NCBI RefSeq assembly: GCF_001571145.1
Contig: NZ_BCTF01000012.1
Coordinates: 90,502-154,501, forward strand
Reading direction: 5' to 3'
Source of the DNA: Hydrogenophaga flava NBRC 102514
GTDB taxonomy: Bacteria > Pseudomonadota > Gammaproteobacteria > Burkholderiales > Burkholderiaceae_C
DNA length: 64,000 nucleotides
The position numbers were made by a program, and so were the translations under genes. This document shows, one piece after another, positions 1 through 10,499 of the stretch. The notes below the pieces were generated by a model. The model did not search any database and was not told where the DNA came from. It saw nothing but the letters and a program-made list of their open reading frames with translations. Numbering within the stretch: the stretch's first letter is position 1; each line of letters opens with the position of its first letter.

Positions 1-1237
1 GGCTCAGACACACGGCACCGGCAGCGCCCACCAGAGGCAGCCCGAACGCCAGCACCAGACCGGCCAGCAGCAGCACGACCAGCTCGTAACCAGCGGCGTA
101 GTCGGGCCGGGCCACCATGCGCCCATCCATCAGTGCGGTCAGCACGTTGGCGTGGGTTTCGACACCGGGATAGGCCTCTCCCACGGGTGTGGCGCGCAGG
201 TCCAGCAGGCCAGGGGCGGTGGTGCCCAGCAGCACGATGCGGCCCTTCAACAAGTCGGACGCCACCCGGTTGGTCAGCACATCCGACGCCGAAACATAGC
301 GAAACGAGCCGCCCTGCGGACCACCGGGCCCGCGAAAAGGCACCAGCACCGCCAATCGTTCGTCCACCGGGATCTCCAGCACCCCATTGTTCTTGCGCAG
401 TGCGATGCTGCGCGGCAGGTCGTAGCGATCCCCCAACGCCGGCTGCGGCGGGTAACGCGGCTCAACCGTCGGCATGCCGGAGATCTTCCGGAACATGGCG
501 AGGGACAAGGATTCGTAGTAGGCCCCGTTGTGATCGGCCAGCAGGGGGAGGGATCGCACCATTCCGTCGTCACCGGGCACGGCATTGAAGAATCCCGCCA
601 GTGGCGCGGCCGACACCAGATCCGGCAGATTGGATCCGTACCCAGTCCACTGCGTGGCCTGCAGAGTGCGGCCCTGCAGGTCGCCGAGCCTGAGCACGGG
701 CTCGGGCAAAGTTCCGGACGTCCGGCTGCCGGATTCGTTGCTGAAGTAGAAGCCCATCACCACCGGCCGTCCGCGCAAGGCATCGGCCAGGCGCCGGTCG
801 TTGTCCAGTCCCGGGCGCAGCCGTGCGAGCGCCTCAGAAAACGCCGGAAGGTCTTTCAGGTCTTCGCGAGCCAGCCGCTCCAGTTGTGGCAAGCCGGAAC
901 TGGCGTCCGGCTCTGCAAACACGGTGTCCATGCCGAGCAAGGCAATCTGGTGGCGATCAAACAGCGCGTCCACCAAGTCCGCCACGCGGTTTCTGGGCCA
1001 GGGCCAGCGCCCCACTTCGGCCAGGCTCTGTTCATCGATGTCCACGATCACGACACGCTCATCCAGGGTCGCCGGCATGGTCCAGCGCAGGCGCGCGTCG
1101 TAGATCTGGTCATCGAGCCGCTGCAGGCCATCCATGGGCAGCAGCCCCAGGACATGCAGCACACCCAGCAAAAGCGGCAACAGCGAAACTGCCACGCGCC
1201 GGCCGTGTCTGCTCAAGGCCTGCATGGAACGTTGCAT
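1..1237 (-). CDS. CHASE2-domain sensory protein (C-terminus outside window)
   Basis: Read from the ATG at 1237, the protein opens with a membrane helix (residues about 13-33, ending GVLHVLGLLP). It continues with a long extracytoplasmic CHASE2-type domain containing VVIVDIDEQSLAEVGRWPWPR and then GRIVLLGTTAPGLLDLRATP followed by GVETHANVLTALMDG, all hallmarks of CHASE2. A second hydrophobic stretch (YELVVLLLAGLVLAFGLPL) begins just before the window edge. CHASE2 proteins are membrane sensors whose cytoplasmic output is usually an adenylate/guanylate cyclase, Ser/Thr kinase or histidine kinase. The output domain here lies outside the window, so enzyme type is unknown. The gene starts 49 bases after the FHA gene stop and likely shares its operon with FHA and PP2C genes. 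That context favours a Ser/Thr kinase or cyclase, which is inference. Confidence 0.85.
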   Translation of the reverse strand, partial: MQRSMQALSRHGRRVAVSLLPLLLGVLHVLGLLPMDGLQRLDDQIYDARLRWTMPATLDERVVIVDIDEQSLAEVGRWPWPRNRVADLVDALFDRHQIALLGMDTVFAEPDASSGLPQLERLAREDLKDLPAFSEALARLRPGLDNDRRLADALRGRPVVMGFYFSNESGSRTSGTLPEPVLRLGDLQGRTLQATQWTGYGSNLPDLVSAAPLAGFFNAVPGDDGMVRSLPLLADHNGAYYESLSLAMFRKISGMPTVEPRYPPQPALGDRYDLPRSIALRKNNGVLEIPVDERLAVLVPFRGPGGPQGGSFRYVSASDVLTNRVASDLLKGRIVLLGTTAPGLLDLRATPVGEAYPGVETHANVLTALMDGRMVARPDYAAGYELVVLLLAGLVLAFGLPLVGAAGAVCLS

Positions 1238-1286
1238 TGGAGGCGGGGCGCCAAACGTCGGCGACGCCCGCAGGCAGGCTGGCCCG

Positions 1287-1907
1287 TCAGGCCTGGACGA
1301 ACTGCATCTGGGTGCCAGCCAGCTCGATCAGGTCACCGTTCTGGAGGTTCACAGCCTCCGTGGTCAGCGCCCTGCCGTTCACCGTGGGCTTGACTGCGCC
1401 CTCCACGAGCGCGACGACGAATCCATGCGGGCGGCGGGTGATGGCCGCCACGGCAACCCCGGGTTTGCCGATCGTCGTCACCACCTTGACCAGGGGCACC
1501 TCGCGGCCAGCGGCCGCTCCGGACATGACCCGGATGGAGGCTTCTCCCACCGTCGAGGACTCGGATGCCATCACCGCACCCGAATTGATCACCGTCGTCT
1601 TTTCCTGTTGATCGGAGGCCCCGTCGTGGAAGAACTTGATCTTGTACTTGCCGATCTCGACGGTGTCGCCGTTCTGCAGCTGCTGCTTCTTGATCGCCTT
1701 GCCGTTGACGTACGTTCCGTTGGTGCTGTTGAGGTCTTCCAGGAACACATCCGCACCGGACATCTGCATGACGGCGTGTTCGCCGCTGACCGCCAGGTTA
1801 TCGATCACGATGTCGTTGTACGGCCGACGGCCCAGCGTCGTGCGATCCTTGGTGAGCTGCACTTCCTTGATGACGACGCCATCGATGGAAACGATCATTT
1901 TCGGCAT
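1287..1907 (-). CDS. Double FHA-domain protein
   Basis: This 206-aa soluble protein recognises phosphothreonine peptides. The N-terminal FHA domain (residues about 1-95) is canonical, with LGRRPYNDIVID (Arg27), VSGEH (Ser41, His44) and LNSTNGTYVNG (about 59-69). A second, degenerate FHA fold follows at about 120-206: TTIGKPGVAVAAITRRPHGF and later VNGRALTTEAVNLQNGDLIEL keep the strand pattern but lack the SxxH and STNG signatures. It sits between a PP2C phosphatase gene (39 bases upstream) and a CHASE2 gene, so it is probably the phospho-reader of a Ser/Thr phosphorylation module. The kinase is not visible in the window. Confidence 0.9.
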   Translation of the reverse strand: MPKMIVSIDGVVIKEVQLTKDRTTLGRRPYNDIVIDNLAVSGEHAVMQMSGADVFLEDLNSTNGTYVNGKAIKKQQLQNGDTVEIGKYKIKFFHDGASDQQEKTTVINSGAVMASESSTVGEASIRVMSGAAAGREVPLVKVVTTIGKPGVAVAAITRRPHGFVVALVEGAVKPTVNGRALTTEAVNLQNGDLIELAGTQMQFVQA

Positions 1908-1946
1908 GGCCGACTCCTCTGGAACCTAATAACTAATGCCAATTGT

Positions 1947-2735
1947 TTACGGCTGCCCCAGCATACGCGACAACAGGCCCCTCTTGACCGGTTTGGCACG
2001 GGCCTGGGCCAGTATCACCGAAATATTATCGCGACCCCCGTTGACGTTGGCACAGTCGACAAGGTTGCGTCCTGTGGCCTCTAGCCCTGCTTCTTCCAGC
2101 AGGATCTCAGCGATGCGCTCATCGGGCACCATGTCGCTCAGACCGTCGGAACAGAACAGGTAGACATCGCCGTCCTCGACCCGGAATTCGTTGACCTCCA
2201 GCAGCACGGTGTCTTCAACGCCCAAGGCCCTGGTGACCAGATTCTTGTGGGTGGCAAACTGCGCCTGCTCCACCGAAATCAGCCCGGCGTCGATCTGCTC
2301 CTGCAGCAGCGAATGGTCGCGGGTGATCTGCTGAAGAACCCCACCGCGCAGGCGGTAGCAGCGCGAATCACCCACATGCCCGATCATGGCCCGGGCACCC
2401 TGAAACACCCCCATGACCAGCGTGGTGCCCATCCCCGCGTACAGCGGATTGGAGTTGGCCGCATTGAAGATCGAGCGGTTGGCGTTGTCGACACAAATCT
2501 CCATGGCCCGCTTGAGTTCGCGCGCATGCGCCTCATGACCGCCCTCGGTCATCCAGCGACCCAGTTCGTTGTGGATAAAGCCCGTGGCCATGGCACTGGC
2601 CACTTCCCCAGCGTTGTACCCACCCATGCCATCGGCCAGAACGACCACCTGGTTGGCGGGATCGAGCGCGACCGAATCTTCGTTGTTTTCACGAATCAGG
2701 CCGGGATCTGTCTGGCTGTAGTACTCGAAGATCAT
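1947..2735 (-). CDS. PP2C-family Ser/Thr protein phosphatase (Stp-like)
   Basis: This 262-aa protein is a compact bacterial PP2C that removes phosphate from Ser/Thr residues using two or three Mn/Mg ions. Diagnostic motifs are RENNEDS (about residues 15-21), VLADGMGG with metal ligand Asp35, GHVGDSRCYRL, TRDHSL, LFCSDGLSDMV and GGRDNISVI near the C-terminus. There is no membrane segment. It is the first gene of a minus-strand unit with the FHA and CHASE2 genes. On the minus strand a TATAAA sequence lies just upstream of the ATG, and an inverted repeat lies about 70 bases upstream. Substrates are unknown. Confidence 0.93.
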   Translation of the reverse strand: MIFEYYSQTDPGLIRENNEDSVALDPANQVVVLADGMGGYNAGEVASAMATGFIHNELGRWMTEGGHEAHARELKRAMEICVDNANRSIFNAANSNPLYAGMGTTLVMGVFQGARAMIGHVGDSRCYRLRGGVLQQITRDHSLLQEQIDAGLISVEQAQFATHKNLVTRALGVEDTVLLEVNEFRVEDGDVYLFCSDGLSDMVPDERIAEILLEEAGLEATGRNLVDCANVNGGRDNISVILAQARAKPVKRGLLSRMLGQP

Positions 2736-2803
2736 GTAGACCGGTTTTATAGCTTGAATCAGATTCCGCGACAGTTGCCCCCTGAGACATTTGTCACACT
2801 TTG

Positions 2804-2821
2804 AAGACAGTCACCTGTCTT
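2804..2821. promoter_or_regulatory. Inverted repeat upstream of the PP2C gene
   Basis: AAGACAG-TCAC-CTGTCTT is a perfect 7-bp inverted repeat with a 4-base spacer. It lies between the PP2C start at 2735 and the sucD terminator. It could be an operator or a small hairpin. There is no long T run, so it is not a clear terminator. Confidence 0.35.
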
Positions 2822-2874
2822 TTCACAGCTTCACAGCAGGCATGAGACTTTGAACCATCGGCTGCCAACAGAAC

Positions 2875-2902
2875 AAAAAAGGCCACGAATGCGTGGCCTT
2901 TT
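2875..2902 (-). terminator. Rho-independent terminator of sucCD
   Basis: GGCCACG and CGTGGCC pair across a 4-base loop, flanked by an A run on one side and TTTT on the other, 20 bases past the sucD stop. The near-symmetric flanks would let it work in both directions. Confidence 0.85.
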
Positions 2903-2921
2903 CTCTCCTCGTCGACGCTGA

Positions 2922-3815
2922 TTACAGCTGCGCTTTGAGCAGCTTGCCCAGCTCGGAGGGGTTGCGCGTGATCACGAAACCACACTCCTCCATGATGGCG
3001 AGCTTGGCGTCGGCCGTGTCGGCACCACCGGAGATCAGCGCGCCGGCGTGGCCCATGCGCTTGCCGGGGGGGGCCGTCACGCCAGCAATGAAGCCGACTA
3101 CGGGCTTCTTCATGTTGGCCTTGCACCATTGGGCGGCTTCGGCTTCGTCCGGACCGCCGATTTCGCCGATCATGATCACGGCATCGGTGTCTGGATCGTC
3201 GTTGAAAGCCTTCATCACGTCGATGTGCTTGAGGCCATTGATGGGGTCGCCACCAATGCCCACAGCGCTCGACTGGCCCAGGCCCACTTCCGTCAGCATG
3301 GCCACGGCTTCGTACGTCAGCGTGCCCGAACGGGACACCACGCCGATACGGCCCTTGCGGTGGATGTGACCGGGCATGATGCCGATCTTGATTTCATCAG
3401 GCGTGATCAGGCCAGGGCAGTTGGGGCCCAGCAGCAAGGTCTTCTTGCCGCCAGCGGCCTCCTTGGCCTTCATCTTGTTGCGCACCATCAGCATGTCCTT
3501 GACCGGAATGCCTTCGGTGATGCAGATGGCCAGGTCCAGGTCGGCTTCAACGGCTTCCCAGATCGCGTCCGCAGCACCTGCGGGCGGCACATAGATCACG
3601 GACACGGTGGCACCGGTCTGCTGGGCGGCTTCCTTGACAGAGGCGTAGATCGGGATGTTGAAGATCGACTCACCGGCCTTCTTGGGGTTCACGCCGGCCA
3701 CGAAGCAGTTCTTGCCGTTCGCGTACTCCTGGCACTTCTCGGTGTGGAACTGACCGGTCTTGCCCGTGATGCCCTGGGTGATGACCTTGGTGTCTTTGTT
3801 GACGTAGATCGACAT
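2922..3815 (-). CDS. sucD: Succinyl-CoA synthetase (ADP-forming), alpha subunit
   Basis: The 297-aa alpha subunit carries the CoA-binding Rossmann domain ([15 protein letters not shown], residues 11-25) and the ligase domain. [14 protein letters not shown] (about 127-140) and [13 protein letters not shown] are family signatures. The phosphorylated active-site histidine is His256 in [10 protein letters not shown]. With SucC it interconverts succinyl-CoA and succinate with nucleotide formation in the TCA cycle. It starts 18 bases after the sucC stop, so the two are cotranscribed, and a strong hairpin terminator follows. Length matches the family. Confidence 0.98.
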   Translation of the reverse strand: MSIYVNKDTKVITQGITGKTGQFHTEKCQEYANGKNCFVAGVNPKKAGESIFNIPIYASVKEAAQQTGATVSVIYVPPAGAADAIWEAVEADLDLAICITEGIPVKDMLMVRNKMKAKEAAGGKKTLLLGPNCPGLITPDEIKIGIMPGHIHRKGRIGVVSRSGTLTYEAVAMLTEVGLGQSSAVGIGGDPINGLKHIDVMKAFNDDPDTDAVIMIGEIGGPDEAEAAQWCKANMKKPVVGFIAGVTAPPGKRMGHAGALISGGADTADAKLAIMEECGFVITRNPSELGKLLKAQL

Positions 3816-3833
3816 GGTGTACTTCTCCGGGGC

Positions 3834-4994
<1,161 letters not shown>

Positions 4995-5083
4995 GAGGTT
5001 TCTCTCGGACTGGGGTTGTTCGATCCGGCCAAAGGGCACAGCCGGTGCGCGGACTCGTGGACACGGCAACCGACGACTGTATC

Positions 5084-5124
5084 ATGCTGCGACGCAGCAT
5101 ACATATAAGCGACGGCTTACGTAA
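5084..5124. promoter_or_regulatory. Clustered palindromes between sucC and argC
   Basis: ATGCTGCG-A-CGCAGCAT (5084-5100) is a perfect 8-bp inverted repeat. It is followed by TAAGC-N4-GCTTA (5106-5119) and the 8-bp palindrome TTACGTAA (5117-5124). They lie in the divergent region, next to an AT-rich stretch that could hold the sucC promoter. An operator role is inference. Confidence 0.45.
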
Positions 5125-5178
5125 TGCATAATTATCGAGCCGATCGCTGAACCCTGACTGACACACACAGGAGTTGCC

Positions 5179-6102
5179 ATGGCCAGAATCTTCATCGACG
5201 GCGAAGCCGGGACCACCGGCCTGCAGATCCGCGAACGTCTGCAGCAGATGCCCGCCATCGAGATGTTGAGCATCGCGCCCGAGCGGCGCAAGGATCCGGA
5301 GGCCAAAAGAACGCTGATGGCCGAAGCCGACCTGGTGGTCCTGTGCCTGCACGACGATGCGGCCATCGAGTCGGTCGCGATGATCGACAGCCTGCCTGGC
5401 CGCAAGCCCCGCATCATCGATGCTTCTACCGCCCACCGTTGCCACGAGGGCTGGGTCTACGGCTTCCCCGAACTGAGTGCGGGCCAGGGTGAGGCCGTGC
5501 AGAAGGCGGACCGCGTCGCCAACCCCGGGTGCTACGCAACAGGAGCCATCGCGATCCTGCGTCCTCTCGTCGATGCAGGGCTGCTGCCCAGGGACTTTCC
5601 GGTGTCGCTGCCCTCGGTCAGCGGTTATTCGGGCGGTGGCCGCACGATGATCGAGGCCTACGAGGCCGGCACCGCACCGCTGCACGAGGCCTACGCGCTG
5701 GGCCTGTCACACAAGCACATCCCCGAAATCCAGCGCTACACCGGCCTGAGCCGCCGGCCCATCTTCATTCCGGCTGTCGGCAACTTCCGCCAGGGCATGC
5801 TGGTGCAGTTGCCGCTGCATCTGGACGAGTTGCCCGGTCGGCCCAAGGCCAGCGATCTGCACGACGCGCTGGTGGCGCACTACGCAGCCAGTGCGGCGCA
5901 AGGCGGCTGGGTCAGCGTGTTGCCCGCGCCCGCCGACGGCAAGCTGGACGCCACCGCACTGAACGACACCAACAAGCTCGAATTGCGCGTGTTCGCCAAC
6001 GAAACGCACCGCCACGCCGTCGTCATCGCGCGCCTGGACAACCTCGGCAAAGGCGCCAGTGGCGCGGCCGTGCAGAATCTGCAGCTCATGCTGGGGCTGT
6101 AA
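5179..6102 (+). CDS. argC: N-acetyl-gamma-glutamyl-phosphate reductase, type 2
   Basis: This 307-aa enzyme reduces N-acetylglutamyl 5-phosphate to the semialdehyde in arginine synthesis. The short length and the N-terminus [16 protein letters not shown] mark the type 2 branch. Catalytic Cys118 sits in NPGCYATG, and [10 protein letters not shown] and the [10 protein letters not shown] region complete the active site. RBS: AGGAG about 6 bases before the ATG at 5179. It stands alone on the plus strand, divergent from sucC, and converges on recX 11 bases after its stop. Confidence 0.96.
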   Translation: MARIFIDGEAGTTGLQIRERLQQMPAIEMLSIAPERRKDPEAKRTLMAEADLVVLCLHDDAAIESVAMIDSLPGRKPRIIDASTAHRCHEGWVYGFPELSAGQGEAVQKADRVANPGCYATGAIAILRPLVDAGLLPRDFPVSLPSVSGYSGGGRTMIEAYEAGTAPLHEAYALGLSHKHIPEIQRYTGLSRRPIFIPAVGNFRQGMLVQLPLHLDELPGRPKASDLHDALVAHYAASAAQGGWVSVLPAPADGKLDATALNDTNKLELRVFANETHRHAVVIARLDNLGKGASGAAVQNLQLMLGL

Positions 6103-6113
6103 CGCCCGCCGTA

Positions 6114-6563
6114 TCAGTCGTCGTCCGCACCGCGGACCACTCGGCGGATCGCCTCGGCACCAAAGCCGCGCGATGCGAGGAACCGCATCTGCTTGGCACG
6201 CCCTGCCGGGTCCGCCGCAGGCTCGCCAAACTTCTTGCGCCAGACCTCGCGGGCCCGCTCGGTCTCGGTGCCTCGCAGCCGGTCCACCGCCTCGGCCACC
6301 GCCTCGGCACTGACGCCCTTGGCCTGCAGCTCCTGCTTCACGCGACCAGCGCCCAGCCCGGCGGCCCGCCGGTGGATCACCGACTCGACCACCCGCTGTT
6401 CGCTGATGAAGCCTTTGGCCTGCAGCTCGTCCAGGGCGCGCTGCAGTTCACCCGGCTCCTGCTCGTGGGCCGCCAGCTTCTTCTCCAGCTCGGCACGCGA
6501 GTGTTCGCGGCCAGCCAGCAGCCGCAGCGCGCGGCCCTTGAGCGATATCTTGTCAAACCCCAC
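6114..6563 (-). CDS. recX: RecA regulatory protein RecX
   Basis: This 149-aa all-helical protein has the RecX triple-helix repeats: SLKGRALRLLAGREHSRAEL at the N-terminus, LDELQAKGFISEQR in the middle, and MRFLASRGFGAEAIRRVV near the C-terminus. RecX binds RecA filaments and limits their activity. The gene starts 8 bases after the recA stop, so it is almost certainly cotranscribed with recA and SOS-controlled. Confidence 0.95.
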   Translation of the reverse strand: MGFDKISLKGRALRLLAGREHSRAELEKKLAAHEQEPGELQRALDELQAKGFISEQRVVESVIHRRAAGLGAGRVKQELQAKGVSAEAVAEAVDRLRGTETERAREVWRKKFGEPAADPAGRAKQMRFLASRGFGAEAIRRVVRGADDD

Positions 6564-6571
6564 CGCGGGAC

Positions 6572-7663
6572 TTATTCAGCGGCCTCGGCTTCGGCGGTCT
6601 TCGCCTTCTTGCCCCTGGCGACTGGAGCGGCCTCTTGGGCTCCTGCATCAACCGGCAGCAGGGGCACGCCCAGCTCGGTGCGCACCTTGTTCTCGATCTC
6701 GACGCGCAGCTCGGGGTTCTCCTTGAGGAACTCTCGGGCGTTGTCGCGACCTTGGCCAATCTTCTCGCCGTTGTAGGCGTACCAGGCGCCGGACTTCTCG
6801 ACCACGCGGTGCAGCACGCCCAGATCGAGGATCTCGCCCTCGCGGCTGATGCCTTCGCCGAACAGAATGTCGAATTCGGCCGTCTTGAACGGGGGCGAAA
6901 CCTTGTTCTTGACCACCTTTACCTTGGTCTCGTTGCCGATCGCGTCCTCGCCCTTCTTGATGGTGCCGGTGCGGCGGATGTCCAGACGGACCGATGCGTA
7001 GAACTTGAGTGCGTTGCCGCCGGTGGTGGTTTCGGGCGAACCGAACATCACGCCGATCTTCATGCGGATCTGGTTGATGAAGATGACCGTGCAGTTGGTC
7101 TTCTTGATGGTGGCGGTGAGCTTGCGCAGGGCCTGGCTCATCAGACGGGCCTGCAGGCCGGGCAGGCTGTCGCCCATCTCGCCTTCGATTTCGGCCTTGG
7201 GCGTGAGCGCGGCGACCGAGTCGATGATCACCAGATCAACCGCACCGGAGCGCACCAGCGAATCGACGATCTCCAGCGCCTGCTCACCGGTGTCGGGCTG
7301 GCTGATCAGCAGATCGGGCACGTGCACACCCAGCTTCTGGGCGTACTGGATGTCCAGCGCGTGTTCGGCGTCGACGAAAGCGCAGGTGCCGCCGAGCTTC
7401 TGCATCTCGGCAATCACCTGCAGGGTCAGCGTGGTCTTGCCGGAAGATTCCGGACCGTAGATTTCGATGACGCGGCCGCGCGGCAGGCCGCCGACGCCCA
7501 GGGCAATGTCCAGGCCCAGCGAACCGGTGGAAACCACCTGGATGTCCTCAATGGCCTCGCCTTCGCCCAGGCGCATGATGGTGCCCTTGCCGAACTGCTT
7601 TTCGATCTGGGCCAGCGCGGCCTGCAAGGCCTTGGCTTTTTCGGTGTTGGTGGCGTTGTCCAT
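6572..7663 (-). CDS. recA: Recombinase RecA
   Basis: The start at [11 protein letters not shown] (7663) gives 363 aa, the normal length, with GGAG about 10 bases upstream; longer in-frame starts add unconserved sequence. Walker A is GPESSGKTT. The protein also has [42 protein letters not shown] and the loop region [13 protein letters not shown]. The C-terminus is acidic/alanine-rich (KTAEAEAAE). It performs ssDNA-dependent strand exchange and stimulates LexA self-cleavage. LexA-like sites lie 40-75 bases upstream, and recX follows in the operon. Confidence 0.98.
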   Translation of the reverse strand: MDNATNTEKAKALQAALAQIEKQFGKGTIMRLGEGEAIEDIQVVSTGSLGLDIALGVGGLPRGRVIEIYGPESSGKTTLTLQVIAEMQKLGGTCAFVDAEHALDIQYAQKLGVHVPDLLISQPDTGEQALEIVDSLVRSGAVDLVIIDSVAALTPKAEIEGEMGDSLPGLQARLMSQALRKLTATIKKTNCTVIFINQIRMKIGVMFGSPETTTGGNALKFYASVRLDIRRTGTIKKGEDAIGNETKVKVVKNKVSPPFKTAEFDILFGEGISREGEILDLGVLHRVVEKSGAWYAYNGEKIGQGRDNAREFLKENPELRVEIENKVRTELGVPLLPVDAGAQEAAPVARGKKAKTAEAEAAE

Positions 7664-7702
7664 GTGTGGTGCTCCAGTGTGTGAGTGGGTACTTGCATCA
7701 GT

Positions 7703-7737
7703 CTGTGGATTTATGTACAGGCTGGATGTCTGAACAG
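7703..7737 (-). promoter_or_regulatory. LexA-like SOS boxes upstream of recA
   Basis: On the minus strand, CTGTTCAGACATCCAG (7722-7737) fits the CTG-N10-CAG LexA spacing. Next to it, CTGTACATAAATCCACAG (7703-7720) has a near-consensus left half and a CTGT/ACAG frame two bases too long. Either or both could be the recA operator, 40-75 bases before the ATG. Confidence 0.6.
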
Positions 7738-7772
7738 GAGTGTATCGCCACATAAACTCTCCGCAAGCCAAT

Positions 7773-7797
7773 AAATGGTCAGTTTGCCTTACCATTT
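7773..7797. promoter_or_regulatory. Palindromic operator at the marR-like gene
   Basis: AAATGGT and ACCATTT form a perfect 7-bp inverted repeat with an 11-base spacer, ending 3 bases before the ATG of the MarR-type regulator. Position and size fit an autoregulatory MarR site. Confidence 0.55.
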
Positions 7798-7800
7798 GCC

Positions 7801-8289
7801 ATGCCCGTCTCATCCGCTTCCACAACCACCGACGACCGCTGGCGGGCCACCCACCTGGGTCGCGTCCTAGGTCATGCGCTGCGCCGTTTTGACGAACGTG
7901 TGCTGTTCCTGATGGCGCACGACGCCAACGTACCTCTGGCCTTGTCCAACCTAGCCGCACGCGAGCAGATCGGTGCCGCCCACATCCACATCACGCGCCA
8001 CCTCGCCCTCAAGGGCTCGCGCCTGACCGAGCTGGCCGCGGCCGCGGGCATGAGCAAGCAGGCCATGGGCGACCTGGTGACGCAATGCGAGGCCTGGGGC
8101 CTGGTGCGGCGCGAGCCCGATCCGCTGGACGCGCGCGCGCGGCGCATCGTCTTCACCGAGACCGGCCTGCTCTGGCTGGAGGCCTTCCGGCTGGCCGTGG
8201 CGCGGGCCGAAACCGAGTTCCGCGCGCAGGTCGGCACCGAGGTGGCGACCGTGGTCGCGCTGGGGCTGGAGGCGTATGCTTCGCGCTAG
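7801..8289 (+). CDS. MarR-family transcriptional regulator
   Basis: This 162-aa protein has a winged-helix core. The recognition region is [20 protein letters not shown] (about residues 74-93), followed by the wing [16 protein letters not shown], which has the MarR DxRxRR pattern. Flanking helices would form the dimer interface. The ligand is unknown. It sits divergent from recA and 43 bases before a two-component operon, so no target is clear beyond probable self-control through the palindrome overlapping its start region. Confidence 0.88.
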   Translation: MPVSSASTTTDDRWRATHLGRVLGHALRRFDERVLFLMAHDANVPLALSNLAAREQIGAAHIHITRHLALKGSRLTELAAAAGMSKQAMGDLVTQCEAWGLVRREPDPLDARARRIVFTETGLLWLEAFRLAVARAETEFRAQVGTEVATVVALGLEAYASR

Positions 8290-8332
8290 GCGCGCCACCT
8301 ACAATGACCCCAGAACCCGTAAGGAGACACCC

Positions 8333-9001
<669 letters not shown>

Positions 9002-9027
9002 GCGCCTGAGCGCCCTTCTGCCCCGAC

Positions 9028-10497
9028 ATGACCGACCACAAGCAGGGCAGCCACCGAACCTCCTTCGGCCTGTTCCAGCGCGAGCAGCGCAGCCTGTTCG
9101 GAGAGATCCTGGATTGGATGCTCACGCCGCTGCTGCTGCTGTGGCCGCTGTCGCTGGCACTCACCTGGTTCGTGGCCCAGGGCATTGCGTCCAAGCCCTT
9201 TGACCGCGCGCTCGAGTTCAACCTGCAGGCGCTCACCCAGTTTGTCGTCACCAAGGACAACAAGGTCAGCTTCAATCTGACCCCGCAGGCGCGCGACCTG
9301 CTCAAGGCCGACGACAGCGACCTGGTGTACTACCAGCTCCGGGATGCCCGGCAGGGCGTGATCAGTGGTGAGGCCGATTTCCCGCCGCCCCCGGACACCG
9401 ACGTGCCGGCGGCCGGCCGGGTATTGCTGCGCGACGACGAGGTCCGCGGCGACGAGGTCCGCGTGGCCTACACCTGGCTGGAGCGGCACCACGACCCCAG
9501 CCAGCTGGTGCTGATGCAGGTGGCCGAAACCAAGGGCAAGCGCTCGACGCTGGCCACTGAAATCATCAAGGGCGTGATGGTGCCCCAGTTCGTGATCCTG
9601 CCGCTGGCGGTGCTGCTGGTGTGGCTGGCGCTGGTGCGCGGCATCCGCCCGCTCTCCGATCTGGAGCAGAAGATCCGCGCCCGCAAGCCCGACGACCTCA
9701 GCCCGATCGAAGAGTCCTTCATCCCGCAGGAGGTGGCACCGCTGGTGTCGTCCATCAACGACCTGCTGGCCCGGCTGACCACCTCGCTCACCACACAGAA
9801 GCGCTTCCTGGCTGACGCCGCGCACCAGCTCAAGACCCCACTGGCCGGCCTGCGCATGCAGGCCGAGCTGGCTCAGCGCGAATCCAACCCGCAGGAGATC
9901 CGCAGCTCGCTGCAGCAGATCGCGCACTCCAGCACCCGTGCCACCCACACCGTCAACCAGCTGCTGGCCCTGGCCCGCGCGGAAACCACCGGTCGCACGC
10001 TGCCCACGGCGCAGATCGATCTGGCACAGCTGGTCACCGGCGTGGTGCGCGACTCCGTGCCCCGGGCGCTGGAACACGGCATCGACCTGGGCTACGAGGG
10101 CCCGGACGAGATGCCCGAGATCTGCCTGATGGACGGCAACCCCACACTGCTGCAGGAGATGACGCGCAACCTGGTCGACAACGCGATCAACTACAGCGGG
10201 CGCGGCGGCGTGGTGACCGCACGCGTGCTGTTCGACCGCTTCAGCGGTGTGCAGATCCTGCAGGTGGAAGACAACGGGCCGGGCATCCCGGAGAACGAGC
10301 GCGAGCTGGTGCTGCAACCCTTCTACCGGGCGCTGGGCACCAACGTCGATGGCTCAGGCCTGGGGCTGGCGATCGTGCACGAGATTGCTCAGCAACACGG
10401 TGCCGCCGTGATGATGGAAGACGCCCACCCGGACGCTCCGCGGCGCGGGCTCCGGGTGTCGGTCCGGTTCGCCGCGCGCCGCCGGGCCGATGAGTGA
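9028..10497 (+). CDS. Sensor histidine kinase (TctE/QseC-like)
   Basis: This 489-aa membrane kinase has TM1 at about residues 31-52, a periplasmic 2CSK_N-type sensor domain, and TM2 at about 184-205. A HAMP-like segment and the dimerisation domain follow, with His266 in LADAAHQLKTPLAGLRM. The ATPase has NLVDNAINYS (N box), VEDNGPGIP (D/G1) and GSGLGLAIV (G2). It presumably phosphorylates the adjacent response regulator. TctE relatives sense tricarboxylates, but no tctCBA transporter lies nearby, so the signal is open. Its stop is two bases from the stop of the convergent GST gene. Confidence 0.94.
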   Translation: MTDHKQGSHRTSFGLFQREQRSLFGEILDWMLTPLLLLWPLSLALTWFVAQGIASKPFDRALEFNLQALTQFVVTKDNKVSFNLTPQARDLLKADDSDLVYYQLRDARQGVISGEADFPPPPDTDVPAAGRVLLRDDEVRGDEVRVAYTWLERHHDPSQLVLMQVAETKGKRSTLATEIIKGVMVPQFVILPLAVLLVWLALVRGIRPLSDLEQKIRARKPDDLSPIEESFIPQEVAPLVSSINDLLARLTTSLTTQKRFLADAAHQLKTPLAGLRMQAELAQRESNPQEIRSSLQQIAHSSTRATHTVNQLLALARAETTGRTLPTAQIDLAQLVTGVVRDSVPRALEHGIDLGYEGPDEMPEICLMDGNPTLLQEMTRNLVDNAINYSGRGGVVTARVLFDRFSGVQILQVEDNGPGIPENERELVLQPFYRALGTNVDGSGLGLAIVHEIAQQHGAAVMMEDAHPDAPRRGLRVSVRFAARRRADE

Positions 10498-10499
10498 GC

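Noticed and set aside
5087..5097. PhaR-type site reading of CTGC-N3-GCAG in the sucC-argC gap
   Set aside because: The match is only eight bases, and neither neighbour is a PHB gene, so it is kept only as an unassigned palindrome.
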